Shown: positions 16,459 through 20,110 of the stretch, in pieces
Numbering within the stretch: the first letter of the stretch is position 1
Layout: the number at the start of each line of letters is the position of its first letter
Assembly (NCBI GenBank): GCA_002730795.1
Contig: PCAX01000041.1
Span: forward strand, 1 to 20,110
Length of the DNA stretch: 20,110 bases
From: Chloroflexota bacterium
GTDB taxonomy: Bacteria > Chloroflexota > Dehalococcoidia > Lucifugimonadales > Lucifugimonadaceae
Direction: 5' to 3'
Notes under the pieces: generated by a model
Databases searched by the model: none
Seen by the model: the letters and a program-made list of their open reading frames with translations, nothing else
Told to the model about the DNA's origin: nothing
Translations under genes and position numbers: made by a program

Positions 16459-17620
16459 AAACCCTCCCGCCGGTACGATTTTTCATAATAAAATCCCAAT
16501 TATATTGAACGCCTAAACCGGGTTTTTTAGAGACACCGACATTTCCATTTTTATCAATAACGTCGAGAGAATCTTTGTAATCGTCGGCATATATGTTGTT
16601 ACTCCTGCCGATTTCGGGTGTGTCGGGGTGCACAAGAGCCATTTCATAATAATTCGTATTTCTAATAGCGGCCATCATTTGTCGTTGGGCCGGTCCAGGT
16701 GAATGTATTTCAACATCTAATCCAAATCCTTCGGCTGCACTGGCAATTTTCATTGCGCCTGTAAATCCGCAATCATAATCAGGATCGACTCGTACGATAT
16801 CTGTGGCACCACTTGCAATGAAATCAACGTGTTGTTCCAAACCCCTGATGTGCTCGGTTTGTAATAATGGAGTCTTTATTATTTCCCTTAACTTTTTGTG
16901 TCCGTGCATAGAAATACCGGTATCTTTATATGGGTCCTCCAACCATAAGAAACCGGCTTCATCGCACGCTTTTCCAAGTTTTACGGCTTCGAGCCAAGTA
17001 TTTATTTCACAAGCGGGATCCAACATTAAGTCCATTTCAGGTCCAACTGCTTGTCTGACCGCTTTTACTGTGGCTATTTCTTCTTCCAGTTTGTAATCAC
17101 CCCAACCGTGGATTTTAAATCCTTTATAACCCAATTCTTTGCATTGTACGGCAAATTCGGCGTAAGCTTGAGGTGAGTCCAGTCCGCCATTCCTATCACC
17201 GTGCATCGTTGAAGCGTAGCATGGTAACTCTGTTCGCCAGCCTCCGAGCATTTCCGAGATTGAACACTCATACATTTTGCCGGCTAAGTCCCAAAGGCAT
17301 ATGTCAATGGAACCCATTCCCATTTTATCGAATTTCCTCATCGCTCTTTTTATATCGTTATATATTAATTCCCGTTGAGTTGGGTCCTTACCAATCAAGT
17401 AATCGGCGAACATGTTGAACTGAGCGAAACTAGGAGAATCCCCGCCAACGTACTCTCCAGTTACACCATCGTTAGTGAAAACTTTTGTAATGTACGTGGT
17501 TCCTTTTTGATTTGATCCTTTTTTATAAACCAAATTAAAGCCATTGTAGTCTTTCCCTACATCAGACATTTCAAATGTAAATTCATGCACTTCTATTTTG
17601 GTAATTTTGAGTTTGGACAT
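16448..17620 (-). CDS. Enolase-superfamily enzyme, mandelate racemase type (probable sugar-acid dehydratase)
   Basis: 390 residues with an enolase N-terminal capping domain (about 1-130) and a TIM barrel. Barrel residues are K169-x-H171 (G-F-K-I-H), metal ligands D201 (M-L-D-P-A), E228 (W-L-E-D-P) and E256 (T-E-H), then D279 (R-V-D-P), H306 (E-I-H-S-P-G) and E326. The steps D279 to H306 (27) and H306 to E326 (20) equal those of D270, H297 and E317 in mandelate racemase, so this is the MR subgroup with the Asp-His dyad. Such enzymes mostly dehydrate aldonic or aldaric acids to 2-keto-3-deoxy acids; racemase activity is possible. AAAGGA lies 7 nt before the ATG. An HpcH/HpaI aldolase is 1.8 kb away, fitting a sugar-acid pathway. 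Substrate cannot be read from sequence. Confidence 0.9.
   Translation of the reverse strand: MSKLKITKIEVHEFTFEMSDVGKDYNGFNLVYKKGSNQKGTTYITKVFTNDGVTGEYVGGDSPSFAQFNMFADYLIGKDPTQRELIYNDIKRAMRKFDKMGMGSIDICLWDLAGKMYECSISEMLGGWRTELPCYASTMHGDRNGGLDSPQAYAEFAVQCKELGYKGFKIHGWGDYKLEEEIATVKAVRQAVGPEMDLMLDPACEINTWLEAVKLGKACDEAGFLWLEDPYKDTGISMHGHKKLREIIKTPLLQTEHIRGLEQHVDFIASGATDIVRVDPDYDCGFTGAMKIASAAEGFGLDVEIHSPGPAQRQMMAAIRNTNYYEMALVHPDTPEIGRSNNIYADDYKDSLDVIDKNGNVGVSKKPGLGVQYNWDFIMKNRTGGRVYGR
16462..16468 (-). promoter_or_regulatory. Strong ribosome binding site of the epimerase gene inside the upstream gene
   Basis: GGGAGGG on the minus strand, 3 nt before the ATG at 16458, falls within the last codons of the enolase-superfamily gene. 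It decides the epimerase start and suggests reinitiation or coupling between the two genes. Confidence 0.7.
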
Positions 17621-17684
17621 AATATATCCTTTCGCAAACGTTAACTTGAATTTTCCACTAAATTAGTTATAGTTATTGTTTCAC

Positions 17685-17715
17685 ACAAATTTGTACAATC
17701 AGTAAATGTACAAAT
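17685..17715. promoter_or_regulatory. Operator-like inverted repeat between divergent enolase-type and binding-protein genes
   Basis: ATTTGTACA (17689-17697) and TGTACAAAT (17707-17715) form a perfect 9-bp inverted repeat with a 9-bp spacer. Each arm contains the self-palindrome TGTACA, with centres 15 bp apart, and the left arm overlaps a further 10-bp palindrome ACAAATTTGT (17685-17694). A dimeric or tetrameric regulator, for example of GntR type, would suit such a site, but no regulator gene is near. It is 69 bp from the enolase-type start and 52 bp from the binding-protein start. Confidence 0.55.
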
Positions 17716-17766
17716 ACCGAAACCGTTCAATTTTTTTACACTAATTTAAAAACTTGGGAGATTTGT

Positions 17767-18651
17767 TTGAGTCATTTACGGATAATGGTATCTAGACATT
17801 CCGCCTTTTATAGTCCATTAATTGTGACGATAGCTGCAGGGTTTTTAGAGAAAGTCGATCTTTCTGCTACTTACTATGTTGTTGGCGAAGGGACTTCTAC
17901 GGTAGATGAAGTTTCCAGTGGAAGAATGGATATAGGTCAGGCGGCTGTTTCCGCAAGTTGGTCCTATCTAGAAAAATCCAAAAAACCCCCGGTTGCTCAC
18001 TTTGCTCAAATTAATTCCCGAGACGGGTTCATTATTGCTTCCAGAAGTAATATGAAACAGTTTCATTGGGACGATCTAAAAAAAGGAAACTTTTTGTATG
18101 TTCATGGAGGACAACCGGAAGCAATGTTACGTTACGGGCTCCATAAAAAAGGTGTTGAACTTAACGAAATTAATGGGATCGAATCACCAGGAGGCGAAAC
18201 AATGGTGAAACAATGGAAAGAAGGTCAGGGAGATTATTTTCACGAGCAGGGAGCGTATCCTCAGCAACTTGAAGAAGAGGGTCTTGGATACATAGTAGGA
18301 TCGGTCGGTGAAGCGGTTGGTCCAGTTGCTTTCAGTAGTTTAATATGTCGATGGGATTGGTTAGATACCGATATATCCAGGAGATTTTTTGAGGCTTACG
18401 CTAATGCTAGAGAATGGGTGAATGTGTCAGATCCCATCGAGGTCGCTGAAACTGAAACTGATTATTTTCCTAATATGTCGATTAAGGCGGTTTCTTCCGC
18501 CATAAATTACTACCAAAAGCTGGGTACTTGGGGAGGGGACACTTCGATTTCAACTGAACTGTATAAGTCAGCGTTAGATGTGTTCGAATTTTCAGGTCTT
18601 GTTACCGCCCGGCATTCCTACGATGAAGTAGTGGTTAACCCCCCTTCGTAA
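17767..18651 (+). CDS. NMT1/THI5-like (ABC substrate-binding-protein fold) protein without signal peptide
   Basis: 294 residues resembling the periplasmic binding-protein fold of the NMT1/THI5 group: N-terminal L-R-I-M-V-S-R-H-S-A-F-Y-S-P-L-I (4-19), a G-F-L-E-K segment, S-S-G-R-M-D-I-G-Q-A (49-58, the usual '[ML]..G..D[IV]G' region) and a central W-D-D-L-K-K-G hinge. There is no signal peptide, lipobox or membrane helix, so it is predicted cytoplasmic. TTG at 17767 is chosen because GGGAG (17756-17760) sits 6 nt upstream; the alternative is ATG at 17785, still without room for a signal. No permease or ATPase is adjacent. It could be an enzyme of THI5-like fold, a ligand sensor or an orphan binding protein; I cannot tell which. 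The cysteine cluster of true THI5 is not seen. Confidence 0.7.
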   Translation: MSHLRIMVSRHSAFYSPLIVTIAAGFLEKVDLSATYYVVGEGTSTVDEVSSGRMDIGQAAVSASWSYLEKSKKPPVAHFAQINSRDGFIIASRSNMKQFHWDDLKKGNFLYVHGGQPEAMLRYGLHKKGVELNEINGIESPGGETMVKQWKEGQGDYFHEQGAYPQQLEEEGLGYIVGSVGEAVGPVAFSSLICRWDWLDTDISRRFFEAYANAREWVNVSDPIEVAETETDYFPNMSIKAVSSAINYYQKLGTWGGDTSISTELYKSALDVFEFSGLVTARHSYDEVVVNPPS

Positions 18652-18681
18652 CCAGTACTTATTTTGAAAATGCGTATTACG
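18647..18681. terminator. Hairpin over both stop codons of two convergent genes, possible bidirectional terminator
   Basis: CGTAA (18647-18651) pairs with TTACG (18677-18681), and TACTTATTTT (18656-18665) pairs with AAAATGCGTA (18667-18676) with one wobble and one mismatch and a one-base loop; a four-base bulge (CCAG) is on the left. The TAA stops of the binding-protein gene and of the aldolase gene both lie in the outer stem. It is AT-rich and has no T-run, so termination strength is doubtful. Confidence 0.35.
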
Positions 18682-19444
18682 GGCCAAACCTTGATGACAA
18701 GGTTTCAAAAAAACGTTTTGAAGCATCTTCCAATAATAGCGGCCATGGAATCCCAAGGCATCTCGCACCTAAGTCGATAAAATATTCCATATTTCCTTCG
18801 TTTACTAAAGTTCCGGCTATATTCCCGCTGTCAACTATGATTTGAATAGCATTTTTTATCGTTTTTTGAACTAATGGATCACTGGGATTGCCAGTTTTTC
18901 CGATGCTTGCGGCCATATCAGATGGAGCAACGTAAAATACGTCTATTCCTGAAACTTTAACTAACTTAGACAAGTTCATAACTGCTTCGTGATCTTCAAT
19001 CAAAGCTATGCACTGAACTTCTTGATTGGCAACATCAAAATAATTGTCCACACCATACGCTCTACGACTTCCCGCTACTCCACGAATTCCTAATGGAGGA
19101 TATCTGCATGATTTTGCGGCCATTTCAGCGTCATCGACAGTGATTATATGTGGGACCATTATTGAACTGGCGCCGAGATCCAAAGTTCTGAGAATGAGAG
19201 AAGGTTCCAATGTGTTTACGCGAACTACAGATGCCATGTCCCATAATTCGCATGCTCTACTAATGTCACTTAATTCGGACCATGAAACTCCCCCGTGTTC
19301 GAAATCAACAAATGCAGCATCAAAGCCAAACTGTCCGATCAAATCGCACATATTCGAATTATTTGGGCCGTTGGCTATGGTGCCGATTGCACCTTCTTTT
19401 AATTTTCTTTTCAATGTATTACGTTTGTAATTTCCTTTTTTCAA
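18677..19444 (-). CDS. HpcH/HpaI-family class II aldolase (2-keto-3-deoxy acid aldolase type)
   Basis: TIM-barrel metal-dependent pyruvate aldolase, 255 residues. Residues match those known from HpcH/HpaI enzymes: base H50 in F-V-D-F-E-H-G, pyruvate-binding R75 (V-V-R-V-N), the G-A-S-S-I-M-V-P-H segment (91-99), R-Y-P-P-L-G-I-R-G (114-122), and metal ligands E150 (A-L-I-E-D) and D176 (A-P-S-D-M). H50-R75 and E150-D176 spacings equal those of E. coli HpcH (45/70 and 149/175). Family reactions cleave 2-keto-3-deoxy or 4-hydroxy-2-keto acids to pyruvate and an aldehyde. The start is TTG at 19444 with GTGAGG about 9 nt upstream. With the enolase-type dehydratase it would make a two-step pathway. 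Citrate-lyase-like roles of the same fold are less likely. Confidence 0.87.
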   Translation of the reverse strand: MKKGNYKRNTLKRKLKEGAIGTIANGPNNSNMCDLIGQFGFDAAFVDFEHGGVSWSELSDISRACELWDMASVVRVNTLEPSLILRTLDLGASSIMVPHIITVDDAEMAAKSCRYPPLGIRGVAGSRRAYGVDNYFDVANQEVQCIALIEDHEAVMNLSKLVKVSGIDVFYVAPSDMAASIGKTGNPSDPLVQKTIKNAIQIIVDSGNIAGTLVNEGNMEYFIDLGARCLGIPWPLLLEDASKRFFETLSSRFGP

Positions 19445-19527
19445 TATAAAAACCTCACCCGTATATTTGTTATTATCAATATCTAACCGTCCGTAGTTTA
19501 TCTGAATTTATTTTTTTGCACAGTAGA

Positions 19528-20110
19528 ATGTCACGTTTTAGTAGAGCTAAGAGAATACATACTGCGACCATAGAAGGACGCAGGGCAGTCCTTGAAACCA
19601 TCCGAAGTGGTTCAAGGATAACCAAGTTGATTATTTACGATGCGATGGAAATGAAACCTCAACTAGAAGAAATACTTTTTCTTGCGAAAAAAGATTCTAT
19701 TACTGTGGAAAGAGTTACAAAAAAACAATTGGAATCTCAAGCGCATACAAAAAAACACCAAGGAATCATTGCGGTTGTTCCTGATCCAGTATATTCGACG
19801 GTAGATGACATTATTTCTTTTGCTTCAAAACGATCGGAGCCTCCACTACTCGTGATGTTAGATGGGATCCAAGACCCTCATAACTTTGGAGCAATTTCGA
19901 GATCTGCCCTTGCTTTTGGAATAGACTACATAGTTATACCAAAGAAAAGATCTGTAGGGATTACTTCAGGTTCAATTAGGGCATCATCAGGCGCTATTCA
20001 CAGCCTAAATATAATCAGGGTTACAAACATCTCAAATTTTATAAATAAATTAAAAAAATTTGATTTTTGGACAGTTGGCTTAAAGTCTGGTGCAGGCAGG
20101 TCCATTAAGG
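19528..20110 (+). CDS. rlmB: SpoU/TrmH-family RNA 2'-O-methyltransferase (RlmB-like), 3' end cut
   Basis: SAM-dependent 2'-O-ribose methyltransferase, probably of 23S rRNA G2251 if RlmB. I translated 194 residues from ATG at 19528 to the edge. The N-terminal substrate-binding domain reads E-G-R-R-A-V-L-E (16-23) and A-x-T-K-K-H-Q-G-I-I-A-V-V (72-84), as in RlmB/TrmH. SpoU motif I is L-D-G-I-Q-D-P-H-N-F-G-A-I-S-R-S-A (110-126), with the conserved Asn and Arg of the RNA-binding/catalytic site. It then has R-S-V-G-I-T-S-G-S-I-R-A-S-S-G-A (140-155). The knot motifs II and III with the SAM site are past the edge. No strong ribosome binding site is visible. TTG at 19516 would add four residues. RlmB versus another TrmH member cannot be settled here. 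Confidence 0.88.
   Translation, partial: MSRFSRAKRIHTATIEGRRAVLETIRSGSRITKLIIYDAMEMKPQLEEILFLAKKDSITVERVTKKQLESQAHTKKHQGIIAVVPDPVYSTVDDIISFASKRSEPPLLVMLDGIQDPHNFGAISRSALAFGIDYIVIPKKRSVGITSGSIRASSGAIHSLNIIRVTNISNFINKLKKFDFWTVGLKSGAGRSIK

Noticed and set aside
1..20110. CRISPR array, insertion sequence, prophage, defence island or integrase site
   Set aside because: No regularly spaced repeats, transposase, integrase or defence-gene motifs were seen; gene order and composition look chromosomal throughout.

Overview
The window is AT-rich bacterial chromosomal DNA, densely coded and with no mobile elements. Several features point to an uncultured member of the Chloroflexota, most likely a marine SAR202-type Dehalococcoidia: a CbpA-like DnaJ gene in an operon with hspR and a Clp ATPase, a sufBCDSU iron-sulfur operon with the SufU-type scaffold, frequent TTG starts, and an enolase-superfamily gene beside an HpcH/HpaI aldolase and an NMT1-like binding protein. 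Expansion of enolase-superfamily genes is known from SAR202 genomes. The taxon is an inference from gene content, not from a marker phylogeny.

Layout. Positions 1-740 (minus) hold most of a trans-polyprenyl diphosphate synthase cut by the window edge. A 245-bp divergent region follows, with a promoter and dyads that drive a heat-shock operon on the plus strand (zinc-finger-less DnaJ, HspR, ClpC; 986-4621). After a 120-bp gap with a promoter candidate comes VTT membrane protein, ispDF fusion and cysS (4742-7910). secG and gatB lie on the minus strand (8066-9827) in the order gatB-secG. A 384-bp dyad-rich divergent region separates gatB from sufBCDSU (10212-15498). The last part (15514-19444) looks like an accessory catabolic island: a GalE-like epimerase overlapped by an MR-type enolase-superfamily gene (both minus), a divergent NMT1/THI5-like binding protein without signal peptide, and a convergent HpcH/HpaI aldolase. 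The window ends in the 5' two thirds of a SpoU/RlmB-type rRNA methyltransferase.

How the genes fit together. Polyprenyl synthase and IspDF both belong to isoprenoid synthesis, and the VTT protein, translationally coupled to ispDF, may act on a polyprenyl lipid. The heat-shock genes form a self-contained chaperone/protease unit with their own repressor. The suf genes make one complete Fe-S assembly machine. The enolase-superfamily enzyme and the HpcH/HpaI aldolase are the classic consecutive pair for sugar-acid breakdown (dehydration to a 2-keto-3-deoxy acid, then retro-aldol cleavage). The divergent region beside them carries a perfect 9-bp inverted repeat that looks like a regulator site. 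No wholly new type of system is evident; the most promising lead is this sugar-acid-like cluster with its operator and its odd cytoplasmic binding-protein-like gene.
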